DNA of 64,000 nucleotides, from positions 1-64,000 of the forward strand of contig NZ_FCON02000018.1 of the NCBI RefSeq assembly GCF_001544535.1, in the 5' to 3' direction. This document shows, in pieces, positions 28,419 through 38,859 of the stretch (position 1 is the stretch's first letter; each line of letters begins with the position of its first letter). Made by a program: the position numbers and the translations under genes. The notes under the pieces were generated by a model, which was not told the origin of the DNA, made no database searches, and saw only the letters and a program-made list of their open reading frames with translations. Source of the DNA: Caballeronia choica (GTDB lineage: Bacteria; Pseudomonadota; Gammaproteobacteria; Burkholderiales; Burkholderiaceae).

Positions 28419-28539
28419 TGTTCCTGAATGCAGAGGTCACGAACCGGGGGGCTTTGGGCTTTTAGACGCACTGTAAGCGTCGGCCGAACGCCGATCCGGT
28501 TCATGAGAGCACGAGCGTCGTGCGAATTCAAGGATTGCG

Positions 28540-28848
28540 TCACACCTCGATCAGGATGCGGCCGGCTTCGACTTTCGCGGGGTACGTCCCAAGCTTTTCG
28601 CACACGGGAGCGCAGAGCGCGCGGCCATCGCGGATATCAAAACGGCCGTTGTGCTTCGGGCATTCGATCACGTGGCCCATCACGAATCCGTCGCTCAAGG
28701 GAGCCTGTTCGTGCGTGCACAGTCCGTCGCTGGCATAGACCTGATCGTCGACGCGGTAAATCGCGTAGATGTGGCCGGCGTGATCGAAGCGCATGACGTC
28801 TTCGTCTTCGATGTCGTCGAGCGCGGCGGTGTCGATCCATTGTGGCAT
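28540..28848 (-). CDS. Rieske [2Fe-2S] ferredoxin, MocE type
   Basis: A 102-residue soluble Rieske protein. The two cluster motifs are CTHEQ (Cys and His near 43-45) and CPKHNGRFD (near 63-71), giving two Cys and two His ligands. It has no membrane anchor. It is directly downstream of a three-histidine-box desaturase/hydroxylase gene, a MocD-MocE-like pair in which the ferredoxin supplies electrons to the di-iron enzyme. No dedicated reductase gene is next to them. A GGAGAC ribosome site precedes ATG 28848. Confidence 0.92.
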   Translation of the reverse strand: MPQWIDTAALDDIEDEDVMRFDHAGHIYAIYRVDDQVYASDGLCTHEQAPLSDGFVMGHVIECPKHNGRFDIRDGRALCAPVCEKLGTYPAKVEAGRILIEV

Positions 28849-28885
28849 GGCGGGTGTCTCCGTTTTATGTTTTTGGGTCGGTCGT

Positions 28886-29968
28886 TCAGACCTGGCTTGC
28901 GGCCGGAACCGGGCGCACGACGTGGAAAGATGGATCATGCGTCTGGCGCACGAGTGCCGGAATGATCTCGACGTAAGCGGCAACGCTGCTGCTATACGGC
29001 GGCGGCATATCGGCCTTCACTGTCTCGTGCAACTGCGGCAGCGCGTGGAATGGAACCATCGGGAACATGTGGTGCTCGACGTGGTAGTTCATGTTCCAGT
29101 AGAGGAAGCGGAATATCGGATTCATCTTCACGGTGCGGCAGTTCTTGCGATGGTCGAGCACGTTCTCGGGCATGCCCGCATGCTGCGTGAGGCCGAAGTA
29201 CAGATAGAGCCACGCCCCGTACAGGCTCGGAAGCCCGATGTAGAGAAGCGGCAGGATCGTGCGGAAGTAGAGGCTCGCGCCGATCGCGATCGCATGGATC
29301 GCAAGACTTATCCGTGCCTCGCGGAATACCTTCGGCCATTCGGAAGCCGGCACGAACGTTTGGGCTTCCGCACCGATCCGCCCGCATGCGGCAGCGACCA
29401 TCTTCGGCAGTTCGCTCGATACGTGCTTCAGCGCGAAGATGTTCAGCGCGAGCGCGAACCAGTCGGTTGGGCGCGGCGCGGCGATTTCCGGATCGCGTCC
29501 GACGACCAGGGTATCCGTATGATGACGCGCGTGACTCCAGCGCCAGACCGTCGCACGACGGAACACCTGAAACGAAGCGGCCTGATAGAGCACGTCGTTC
29601 ATCCAGCGCGTCTTGAAAGCGGTGCCGTGGCCGGCTTCGTGCCAGCGCGAATCCGCCGGGCTGCAGTAGAGCGTGCCGTAGAGAAAGAACGCGGGAACCG
29701 CCCAGAGCGAATGGGCGTGCCAGGCGAAGCCGGCCAGCACGCCGCTGGCGATGATCGCGGCGTACCAGATCGCCGTATCGCGGATCGCGCGCGCGTCGTT
29801 TCGCTGCATCAACTGCTTCATCACGGGGCGCGGCACCGGGCACTTGTACCATTCGGCGTTGACGAGACCCGCAGCCTGCGCCCGTTCCCCTGCCCCGCCG
29901 ACAAGCCGATAGTCCCGATGCCGCGCCGATGCGGAGCGCTCAGACGAGTGATCCTTCATATCCGACAC
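28886..29968 (-). CDS. Membrane di-iron fatty-acid desaturase/hydroxylase (MocD-like)
   Basis: About 360 residues with several membrane segments (TAIWYAAIIASGVLAGFAW; ISLAIHAIAIGASLYF; YIGLPSLYGAWLYLYFGL). The three His boxes of integral-membrane di-iron oxygenases are present: HEAGH, HARHH and HVEHH, with HMFP after the last. The GTG at 29968 is chosen because AAGGAG lies 6 bases before it; ATG 30019 and ATG 29959 are alternatives. Electrons probably come from the Rieske protein encoded 37 bp downstream. The substrate is unknown. Confidence 0.88.
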   Translation of the reverse strand: MSDMKDHSSERSASARHRDYRLVGGAGERAQAAGLVNAEWYKCPVPRPVMKQLMQRNDARAIRDTAIWYAAIIASGVLAGFAWHAHSLWAVPAFFLYGTLYCSPADSRWHEAGHGTAFKTRWMNDVLYQAASFQVFRRATVWRWSHARHHTDTLVVGRDPEIAAPRPTDWFALALNIFALKHVSSELPKMVAAACGRIGAEAQTFVPASEWPKVFREARISLAIHAIAIGASLYFRTILPLLYIGLPSLYGAWLYLYFGLTQHAGMPENVLDHRKNCRTVKMNPIFRFLYWNMNYHVEHHMFPMVPFHALPQLHETVKADMPPPYSSSVAAYVEIIPALVRQTHDPSFHVVRPVPAASQV

Positions 29969-30106
29969 CTGCGTCTCCTTGATCTGATAGCAGGCTCTCG
30001 TTGAGTTGCGCGGAGCCATGGATGAAACATAAGCGCTGTTCGAACCCGACTCAACGAGAAGATTGACGATTTTTCGGCAATCTTTCTCGCTCGTGGCGGG
30101 ACTGGC

Positions 30107-30508
30107 TCAGTCGGCCGTGGCCGCCTGCACGAGCGCGCCGACGCCATCGATCGCTTTCATCAGCGCTTCAGGCGCGCCGTGCCGCGCTTGCAGATAACTC
30201 GTCGCGTTGTACGAGAGCCAGACGCGGCCGTCCGCATCCTGCCAAACGAGCACCTTGAGCGGAAGGTCCAATGCCACCGTCGGCGCGGCTTGCATCAGCG
30301 GCGTCCCGGCTCGGGGATTCCCGAACACGAGCAATTGCGCCGGTTGCATCGCAAGCCCCGCGCGCTCTGCATCCGCCGCAAAATCGATGCGTGCGAACAG
30401 GACGATTTGCTTTGCTTCGATCAGCTTTGCGAGCTTGTCGGTGGCTCGCTCGACCGTGTGATGCGTGGGAACGGTGACAATGCCGTTTTCAGCGGAATGA
30501 GGGGACAT
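30107..30508 (-). CDS. DUF302-domain protein
   Basis: A 133-residue protein with the DUF302 pattern: ERATDKLAKLIEAKQIVLFARIDF, then MQPAQLLVFGNPRAGTPLMQ and the LPLKVLVWQDADGRVWLSYN strand. The fold binds small ligands in known structures but no reaction is established. No signal peptide. It stands alone between the desaturase and an exported protein gene on the same strand. Confidence 0.88.
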   Translation of the reverse strand: MSPHSAENGIVTVPTHHTVERATDKLAKLIEAKQIVLFARIDFAADAERAGLAMQPAQLLVFGNPRAGTPLMQAAPTVALDLPLKVLVWQDADGRVWLSYNATSYLQARHGAPEALMKAIDGVGALVQAATAD

Positions 30509-30655
30509 GGATTTCTCCGAAGATCGCGACGACGAAGGCCATACGAAGGCAATGCGCTTGCCAGCTTGCTTTCCGAGTGTAGCGCCTGACCGAAGGACGC
30601 GCGGAACAGCGATATCTTCGATTTCCCTTCCGACGACGGCAACCCAGAGGCTATC

Positions 30656-31177
30656 TCAAAATTTCACCTTGACCTGAAGCGCGATCGTAAATGGCAGGTC
30701 ACTCGAAGGAATGGGCGGAATCAAAATGATGTTGGCGCCGACCCGTCGATAGTCGAACATGATCAGCGGCGCAATGACGGGACCGATCGTGTGATCGTGC
30801 CCGAAGCCCCAGCCGCCATAGTTATAGCCGGAGATGAGCCCGCCCATCGCCGCGAGCCGCACGATGCCCCAATGCGCGAATTCCGGCGCCCACACTCCGC
30901 CGCCGTACAGCGACGGCTTCGATAGCGAATTGCGAAAGTAGCCCGCCGTCAGCGCCCATTGCGGCGCGATCCAGCACTCCACGCCGATGCCCGGATTGAA
31001 CTCCTCGAAATCCTTGTCCGGGTGAATGTGATGCGAGCCGATCATCGCATCGACCCATAGGCCGTTGCCGCACCAGTCGCCGGCGCGGGCGGTCGACGGA
31101 ACCGTCGTCGTGGCAAAAGCCGCCAGCAAGATCCACCTCGCGCGCAGCGCGCAAAATCGGGCCAACCGTGAACGCAT
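30656..31177 (-). CDS. Exported beta-rich protein, probable outer-membrane barrel
   Basis: A 173-residue protein with a Sec signal peptide (LLAAFATTTVPSTARA, cleaved near residue 32). The mature part alternates Gly/aromatic-rich strands (PGIGVECWIAPQWALTAGYF, GYNYGGWGFGH) and ends LQVKVKF, with a C-terminal Phe typical of outer-membrane barrels. The conserved-looking SHHIH near residue 48 might be functional. It somewhat recalls small lipid-A-modifying barrels (PagP/PagL class) but I see no decisive catalytic motif. Divergent from the YceI lipoprotein gene. Confidence 0.7.
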   Translation of the reverse strand: MRSRLARFCALRARWILLAAFATTTVPSTARAGDWCGNGLWVDAMIGSHHIHPDKDFEEFNPGIGVECWIAPQWALTAGYFRNSLSKPSLYGGGVWAPEFAHWGIVRLAAMGGLISGYNYGGWGFGHDHTIGPVIAPLIMFDYRRVGANIILIPPIPSSDLPFTIALQVKVKF

Positions 31178-31317
31178 GTATTTTTCCGCCGCCGCACACT
31201 GACAACGACGCCATTTTCAAGACAGGTTTTCGACCGGGGCACGCGTGTATCGTGCAAGACGTGAGTTGGACGTAACGCGACGTCGCGTTCCTGCAAAATT
31301 TAATCGAGGAAAAAACC

Positions 31318-31974
31318 ATGATTGGTAAAAACGCGTTGTATCGCGTGCGCGCCTGGATGGCAAGCGCCGCGCTTCTTGCCCTGATGGCATGCACGCCCTT
31401 GCAGGTCGTGACGCACCACGTCTCGACGAGCGAGGCGAGCGTGCCGGCCGGGCACTATGTGCTGGACCCGCATCATTGGAACGTGAGCTTCGACGTCGAT
31501 CACTTTCACTATTCGCGCTTTGTCATTCGCTTCGACAAGGTCACGGGCGAACTCGACTGGAACAGCGGCGGTCTCGAGCAAAGCACGGCCTCCGTGACCA
31601 TCGATGCTGCCAGCGTCAACACGAACGTGCCGTTGCTTGACCGCATGGTGAAAGGCCCGGACATGTTCGACGTCGAGCACTATCCCACGATTCGCTTCGT
31701 GAGTACGCGCTTCGTTCGCACCGGCGACGACCGCGGCACGCTCACCGGCGACCTCACGATTCACGGCACGACGCGGCCGGTTACATTGAACGTGACGTTC
31801 AACGGCCACGCGCGCAACCCGCTGACCAAGCAGGAAACGCTCGGCTTTTCCGGCGACGGTCACTTCAGCCGCGCGCAGTTCGGGCTATCGACGTGGTATC
31901 CGGCCGTCGGCGACGATGTTCACGTCGCCATCCAGGCGGAATTCGCGACACCGACGGCGGATGGTTCGCCTTGA
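31318..31974 (+). CDS. YceI-family lipoprotein
   Basis: A 218-residue protein with a lipoprotein signal (ASAALLALMAC, lipobox Cys at about residue 25), so it is anchored in the periplasm. The mature part is a YceI lipocalin-like domain: YVLDPHHWNVSFDVDHFHYSRF, then MFDVEHYPTIRFVST and GDLTIHGTTRPVTLNV, ending with FGLSTWYPAVGDDVHV. YceI proteins bind isoprenoid-type lipids; the ligand here is unknown. It is monocistronic and converges with tdh. Confidence 0.92.
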   Translation: MIGKNALYRVRAWMASAALLALMACTPLQVVTHHVSTSEASVPAGHYVLDPHHWNVSFDVDHFHYSRFVIRFDKVTGELDWNSGGLEQSTASVTIDAASVNTNVPLLDRMVKGPDMFDVEHYPTIRFVSTRFVRTGDDRGTLTGDLTIHGTTRPVTLNVTFNGHARNPLTKQETLGFSGDGHFSRAQFGLSTWYPAVGDDVHVAIQAEFATPTADGSP

Positions 31975-31998
31975 CGCGCTAACGCACAGAGGACCCGA

Positions 31999-33030
<1,032 letters not shown>

Positions 33031-33116
33031 TTCTAATCATCCTCGGAGCGCAGCGGGCGCGCTATGTGGGCGTTTGCGTGTAATTGGCGAGCGGCTGGGC
33101 GAGCCGCCCGGCGGAA

Positions 33117-33132
33117 CTTTATGCGCATCAAG
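33117..33132. other. parS-like palindrome, copy 1 (one mismatch)
   Basis: CTTTATGCGCATCAAG differs at one base from the perfect palindrome found twice near parA-parB. It lies between kbl and tdh. The 23 bases at 33115-33137 occur again in reverse at 35223-35245. Confidence 0.6.
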
Positions 33133-33145
33133 TTTTCGCGTGGCC

Positions 33146-33221
33146 GGATCGATGCGTTGGATCGATGCGTTGGATCGATGCGTTGGATCGATGCGTTGGG
33201 TCGATGCGTCGGGTCGATGCG

Positions 33222-33223
<2 letters not shown>
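33146..33223. repeat. Six tandem 13-bp repeats at the end of kbl
   Basis: Units of 13 bp: four exact GGATCGATGCGTT copies followed by two GGGTCGATGCGTC copies. The last unit runs into the kbl stop codon (33222-33224). The array lies in the kbl-tdh gap just past a parS-like site. Function is unknown; slippage-prone length variation is expected. Confidence 0.9.
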
Positions 33224-34421
<1,198 letters not shown>

Positions 34422-34595
34422 CGTGGACTCTTCTTCTGTTCGTTGCGGTTGTTTGCAGGGGTTCGCGGTTGTTCGCGGTGCGTGCGATTACGCGCGCCTG
34501 CAAGCCCTGTTATAGTCGATCCGTTCGAATGGACAAATTCGATAAATCGAACTGTTTTCCAATATACCGAAACACTGTAAAGGATGGAAGCCTCG

Positions 34596-35201
34596 ATGGC
34601 AAGTTCGGGCATGAGGGAGAAGGCGGGCGCGCTGGCACCGGCGCCGGCGGTGGCGCCGCCGCGTGTCGGTGAACAGATTCAGCGATTGCGCAACGAGCGC
34701 AAGTTGACGCTCGACGATTTGTCGCGTGCGGCGGGTGTATCGAAATCGATGTTGTCAGAAATCGAGCGCGACAAAGCCAATCCGACGATCGCTGTTGCAT
34801 GGCGCCTGACGAATGCGCTCGGTATCAGCCTGGATCAGTTGTTCGCGCCGCAAAAGCAGGCGGAAGCGATTCGGGTCGCCGGGCCGCACGAAATTCCAAC
34901 GCTCAGCGGCGACGACGGCGGATATCAGTTGCGCGTGTGGGGGCCAATCGAGCTGGCCGGCAAGTTCGAATGGTACGAACTGACGCTTCAGGCGGGCGGG
35001 GCGCTCGTGTCGAATGCGCACGAACCGGGAACGCACGAACATTTGACGGTGCTCAGCGGGACGATCGAAGTTGAGGCTTCCGGATCGACGAAGCGGGTGA
35101 AGGCCGCCGAAACCGCGCGCTACGCCGCCGACGAGCCCCACGCGATCAGGAACGTGGGAAGAGCGGACGCGAAAGCGCTTTTGGTCGTGATCCACGTTTG
35201 A
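34596..35201 (+). CDS. XRE-cupin transcriptional regulator
   Basis: A 201-residue regulator: helix-turn-helix of the XRE type (LRNERKLTLDDLSRAAGVSKSMLSEIERDKANPT, about 30-63) followed by a small cupin sensor domain (HEPGTHEHLTVLSGTIEVEA, with metal-type His residues). The start at 34596 is preferred as GGAAG is at good distance; an ATG at 34584 follows its AAGG with no spacer. It is divergent from kbl-tdh and is its likely regulator, as this class often controls amino-acid metabolism. Confidence 0.9.
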   Translation: MASSGMREKAGALAPAPAVAPPRVGEQIQRLRNERKLTLDDLSRAAGVSKSMLSEIERDKANPTIAVAWRLTNALGISLDQLFAPQKQAEAIRVAGPHEIPTLSGDDGGYQLRVWGPIELAGKFEWYELTLQAGGALVSNAHEPGTHEHLTVLSGTIEVEASGSTKRVKAAETARYAADEPHAIRNVGRADAKALLVVIHV

Positions 35202-35227
35202 GTGCCGAACCGTCGAGGCGCGGAAAA

Positions 35228-35243
35228 CTTGATGCGCATAAAG
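35228..35243. other. parS-like palindrome, copy 2 (one mismatch)
   Basis: CTTGATGCGCATAAAG, 26 bp after the XRE-cupin gene. It is the exact inverse of copy 1 with flanks; together they form a 23-bp inverted repeat around the kbl and XRE genes. Confidence 0.6.
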
Positions 35244-35277
35244 TTTTGGCCGCCCGGTGTCGCTGGATGACGTGCGT

Positions 35278-35311
35278 AAAAAAACGGGACACGTGAGTTA
35301 AACGTGTCCCG
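35278..35311 (-). terminator. Rho-independent terminator of the csbD transcript
   Basis: On the minus strand CGGGACACG and CGTGTCCCG form a 9-bp stem with a 9-base loop, followed by seven T residues. It lies 39 bp past the csbD stop. Confidence 0.85.
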
Positions 35312-35349
35312 CGATTTCATGCCACAGCGTCGTCTGGATCTTCAGATCC

Positions 35350-35538
35350 TCATGGGTTCTTCTTCACGCTGTCCTTCAGCTCTTCGCGCGCATCGCCGAC
35401 GCCTTTCTGCACCTTCCCGGCCGCCTGTTGCATGTCGCCCTTGGCTTCCTGCACCGGATCATCGGTCGCCTTGCCGACGACTTCGTTGACCTTGCCCTTG
35501 ACCTGCTTCATCACACCATCCGTTTGATCCTTGTTCAT
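35350..35538 (-). CDS. CsbD-family stress protein
   Basis: A 62-residue, highly charged, helical protein with the CsbD pattern (MKQVKGKVNEVVGKATDDP, then KGDMQQAAGKVQKGVGDA). These are abundant general-stress proteins of unknown mechanism. AAGGAGAT is well placed before the ATG, and a strong terminator follows, so it is a monocistronic unit. Confidence 0.92.
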   Translation of the reverse strand: MNKDQTDGVMKQVKGKVNEVVGKATDDPVQEAKGDMQQAAGKVQKGVGDAREELKDSVKKNP

Positions 35539-35745
35539 CGTCGATCTCCTTGAAGTGCATCGGGTTTCGGCGCGCAGCGCCGTGCGCCTGAAGACTCTCG
35601 CGCCTCGCCAGGGACGTCCCTAAGCATGCCTCCACGATGCGCTTCGTTGCCTGCCACGCATAGCCGCGCATGTCTGATAAGTGCGTAGGCGGAATCGCAC
35701 ATACACGCCGGGCGAGTAGCGCGACGCTATTCTCATTGGTACAAA

Positions 35746-35765
35746 TACTGTATGTTTATACAGTA
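35746..35765. promoter_or_regulatory. LexA (SOS) box
   Basis: TACTGTATGTTTATACAGTA has the CTGT-N8-ACAG core plus the flanking TA...TA of the SOS consensus, a near-perfect palindrome. It overlaps a probable promoter (TTGGTA at about 35737, TATACA-like -10) and lies 27 bp before the start of the small gene at 35793. Confidence 0.8.
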
Positions 35766-35792
35766 TATAAAGACCGGTGTAAGGGGAAGAAG

Positions 35793-36152
35793 ATGGACTC
35801 GAATGGCGAAAACCTGAACAAAAAGCAGTTTGCCCGCGCGGTACGCGATCTCGAACGCATCACGCGCCAGATCGCAGCGCGTTATATCGAACAGGGCGTG
35901 CCGCTCACGTGGCGTTTGCTGCACGCGATCGAAGGGGAGGCGGTGGCCGACCTCGGCTTTGCCGGACGGCATGAAGCCGCATTGCGCGAGCTGTTCGCGC
36001 GCCCGGACGATTTCAGATATCCGGAGACCGACGACGTCGTCGATTTCAGCTCATCCGATGCGCTGCCGGCGGTGTTCGCTTTCGCCGTCGATGCTTACGA
36101 GCGCGCCGCGCAACACGGAAAGCCGCAGCTGGCACTGGCGGTCGGGCATTGA
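35793..36152 (+). CDS. Small protein of unknown function under a LexA box
   Basis: A 119-residue soluble protein that I do not recognise. The N-terminal half is helical and basic (FARAVRDLERITRQIAARYIEQG), the middle is acidic (PDDFRYPETDDVVDFSSSD) and the C-terminus helical. No membrane segment or catalytic motif. AAGGGG lies ahead of the ATG. The near-consensus LexA box just upstream predicts induction by DNA damage. It is monocistronic and convergent with the DUF2252 gene, 55 bp apart. Confidence 0.8.
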   Translation: MDSNGENLNKKQFARAVRDLERITRQIAARYIEQGVPLTWRLLHAIEGEAVADLGFAGRHEAALRELFARPDDFRYPETDDVVDFSSSDALPAVFAFAVDAYERAAQHGKPQLALAVGH

Positions 36153-36207
36153 TTCTTCGGGCCCGCGCACCAATCGACCCCGCGCGCATCAAGCCGCGCG
36201 GGGCGCT

Positions 36208-37638
36208 CTAGGGCGCGAAGTCCGCGGCCATGTCTTCATCCGAGCGGGCTTCCAGCCGCCCGTCGCGACACGCCGCGCGGAAAGCGTCGTAGTCTTTTTC
36301 GACCTGGTCCGCATAGGCGCGGCCATAGCGCACGAGCGCTTCCGCCAGCCGCTGGCCGGTACCCATGTACCCGGCGATTTCCAGCGCGCAGCCGCCAGCC
36401 TTCGCGTGCGCGCGTGCGAGCACCCAGCCGCAAAGCCCGGCATATTCGCGAAACGTGTCCGCGCCGAAGGTTTCGGGTTCCGCCGATATCTTCATGTCGC
36501 GCAACTGGCGCACGTAAAGCGCGCGGCCGAACGGGCCCGTCGACCAGCCGAGAAAGGGGTCGGTCGCGGCCTGCATCAGCCGCTGGCCGTGGACGACGCG
36601 TTGTCCCTCGTGCGAGGGCGCCCTGGCTTCGTGCTTTGCGCCCTTGAAGAACATGGAGACGACCGATTTCGACGCTTCCTTCAGTTGCAGGAAGAGCGGC
36701 TTGCCATGTGGATCGATGAGCAGCAGCACCGTGCAGCGCGTGCCCACGCTGCCGACGCCAACGACCTTGAAAACCAGATCCTGTATCGAAAATTGCTTGA
36801 GCAACGCCGCGCGCTCCGAGGTCATCGAGGCGAAATATTCCTTCAGCACCGGCGTGAGGATCTCATCGCGATGCTCGGTGAGCGTCATGACGTCGTCGGT
36901 CGGCTGGAATAACGTGTTCTCGCCGTGAATGTGAAAGATCGCGGGCGGCGCATCGCGAATGCGCCATACGTTCGCCGTCTGTTCGGCGAGCTTCGGCAGC
37001 ACGGTTTCGTGCGTGCGGCGCGACGCCCGCTCGATCCCGCGCTTGATGCGCCGCCGCGCGTCGTCGGTCTGGACCGAGTCGTACATGCGCTCGAACGTGA
37101 TGCGCTCGTACCAGAGATCGAGCACGCCCATCTCCGCGTATTCGCGCATCCGCAACCGATAGCTCTCGGCGGCGCAGAACGCGAACTCGTCGGCAGCGGC
37201 GTCGCCGTGGCCGAGATGGCGTCCGCCGACCGTAAAGCTCGCGATGAGCCGCTTCAGGTCCCATTCCCAGGGCCCGGGGGCGGTTTCGTCGAAGTCGTTG
37301 AGATCGAAGATCAGCGCGCGCTCGGGTGTCGCGAAACCGCCGAAATTCGACAGATGGCAGTCGCCGCAGATTTGCAGGTGAATGCCGCTATCCGGCGTGG
37401 CGGCGAGGTCGTGCGCCTGAATGATCGCGCTGCCGCGATAGAACGTGAACGGCGACGCCAGCATGCGGCCATAACGCAGCGGCACGAGCGCCTCGACCCG
37501 TCCCGCGCTGCTTTTTTTCAACAGTTCCACCGGATCGCGATCGACGTCGCCGATCCTGTCGTGCGAACCGCGGGGCGCTCGCTGGCGGGCGGCCCGTCCG
37601 CGCGCTCTGCGTTCCTCGCCGATGGGCATGTCGGTCAT
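36208..37638 (-). CDS. DUF2252-domain protein (kinase-like fold)
   Basis: A 476-residue cytosolic protein of the DUF2252 family. Typical segments are RYGRMLASPFTFYRGSA, the ICGDCHLSNFGGF motif (aminoglycoside-kinase-like HxxN: HLSN), DFDETAPGPWEWDLKRL and VVGVGSVGTRCTVLLL. The HLSN and later Asp-rich motifs resemble the catalytic loop of APH-type kinases, but no substrate is known. AAAGGAG precedes the start. Stand-alone gene, divergent from the recombinase-like gene with 178 bp between. Confidence 0.9.
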   Translation of the reverse strand: MTDMPIGEERRARGRAARQRAPRGSHDRIGDVDRDPVELLKKSSAGRVEALVPLRYGRMLASPFTFYRGSAIIQAHDLAATPDSGIHLQICGDCHLSNFGGFATPERALIFDLNDFDETAPGPWEWDLKRLIASFTVGGRHLGHGDAAADEFAFCAAESYRLRMREYAEMGVLDLWYERITFERMYDSVQTDDARRRIKRGIERASRRTHETVLPKLAEQTANVWRIRDAPPAIFHIHGENTLFQPTDDVMTLTEHRDEILTPVLKEYFASMTSERAALLKQFSIQDLVFKVVGVGSVGTRCTVLLLIDPHGKPLFLQLKEASKSVVSMFFKGAKHEARAPSHEGQRVVHGQRLMQAATDPFLGWSTGPFGRALYVRQLRDMKISAEPETFGADTFREYAGLCGWVLARAHAKAGGCALEIAGYMGTGQRLAEALVRYGRAYADQVEKDYDAFRAACRDGRLEARSDEDMAADFAP

Positions 37639-37816
37639 GGCTCGCTCCTTTGTTTTTTATGTATCGGAAGGCAACCGTTCCAGGGACAGTATGCGATGAG
37701 CGGCGCCACGCACAAGAAAAAAGTGTCATCCGTTCGTCACCGGCGCTTGACGCGAAGCGGCCGAGGCCCGAACCTTCGTCAAGCAACTAACGGTAACCAA
37801 AGCGAGTATTGAAACC

Positions 37817-38818
37817 ATGCCGACCCACTCCGATATCTTCGATCAGCAACGCGATGACTGGCACACGGACCCGCAGGTCGCCATCGATGCGTGGCTCGCG
37901 AAGCAGGAATTCCGCGCGTCGTCGGCGGGGGTCTACCGCGCGCAATGGGGGCTCTTTCTCGAATGGCTTAAAGCGAAGCGCACGAATCTGCGGACAGTCG
38001 AGCGGCCAGCTATCGAACAGTTCGTCGCGCAACTTGAGATTCGGCGTCCGCAGCGGGTGCGCTATCTGCGCCTGATCGAGCGGGTTCTCGATCATGTTCG
38101 CGAGATCGAAATGGCGTCGACGAACCCGGCTCGCTTCATCGCGCAAGATGGCGAAGCGGCCTGGCGCGACGCGCGCGAAAACGAGCCGACCGGCTTCCTC
38201 GCGCACGGCGAACGCGCTTTGCTGGTCGCGCATCTGTTTGCGCCGATCGGGGACTTGTCGACCGGGCAGCGTTGGCGCGAACGTCGTGACCGGGCGCTCG
38301 TCGGTGCGTTTCTGGGTGGTGGTGTGAAAACGGGCGAAGCGGCTGCATTGACCGTTAGTTGCTACGTTTGGGGGCAGCCGTGGCTTACCGTCGACGCGGC
38401 CAATCCCTCGCTTGTCCGGCAGACGCGGCTAGCGCCGTTCGCCATCGCGCTCTTCGACAACTGGATCAGTGAGCGAAAGACGCTCGGGCTCGCCGGCGAC
38501 TTGCTCTTTCCCGCCGCGCCTTCGGGCCGCCCGATGCACAAGGCCACCATGCTGCGCGCGATCGATGCGGTCATCGAGGCCTCGGGCATCGCGGCGTCGC
38601 GGGCTGCGCGAGCGAGCCCGCAGACGCTGCGCAACACCTTCGCGGCCGACTTGTTCGAAAGCGGGACCGAGCCCGAAAGAGTCGGCCAATGGCTTGGTTT
38701 CCAGCAAGCGATCTCGTCGCATAGGCTGCACCGGGCCTGGCAGCACTGGATGGGTGAGGAAATACAGGAGCGCGATATCGCGCGGGCGCGCGAACGAGGT
38801 GACGACGCTGGCGTTTAA
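37817..38818 (+). CDS. Tyrosine-recombinase-like protein without catalytic residues
   Basis: A 333-residue protein with the two-domain layout of XerC/D-type recombinases: an N-terminal SAM-like core-binding domain (about 20-110) and a C-terminal catalytic-fold domain. The usual first Arg is Lys171 (GGGVKTGEAAAL), the HxxR His is Gln269 (PQTLRNTFAADLF) with Arg272 kept, the LGH His is Phe295 (LGFQQ), and no Tyr occurs after residue 183, so the nucleophile is absent. It should bind DNA but not recombine it. It sits at the left border of the rep/par locus, convergent with the KfrA-like gene. Confidence 0.85.
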   Translation: MPTHSDIFDQQRDDWHTDPQVAIDAWLAKQEFRASSAGVYRAQWGLFLEWLKAKRTNLRTVERPAIEQFVAQLEIRRPQRVRYLRLIERVLDHVREIEMASTNPARFIAQDGEAAWRDARENEPTGFLAHGERALLVAHLFAPIGDLSTGQRWRERRDRALVGAFLGGGVKTGEAAALTVSCYVWGQPWLTVDAANPSLVRQTRLAPFAIALFDNWISERKTLGLAGDLLFPAAPSGRPMHKATMLRAIDAVIEASGIAASRAARASPQTLRNTFAADLFESGTEPERVGQWLGFQQAISSHRLHRAWQHWMGEEIQERDIARARERGDDAGV

Positions 38819-38823
38819 CCGCC

Positions 38824-38859
38824 TCCCGAAAAACCTCACCTTTGGCGTTTTTCGGGAGT
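38824..38859. terminator. Hairpin with an inverted iteron between convergent genes
   Basis: CTCCCGAAAAAC and GTTTTTCGGGAG form a 12-bp stem between the recombinase-like and KfrA-like genes, whose stops lie just outside. The left part, 38825-38841, is on the minus strand an exact 17-bp iteron (GGTGAGGTTTTTCGGGA), identical to the copy at 41387. Confidence 0.7.

Noticed and set aside
37817-38818. Recombinase-like gene considered as the integrase of a genomic island
   Set aside because: No tRNA or direct attachment repeats were seen, catalytic residues are missing, and the surrounding genes are replication and partition functions.
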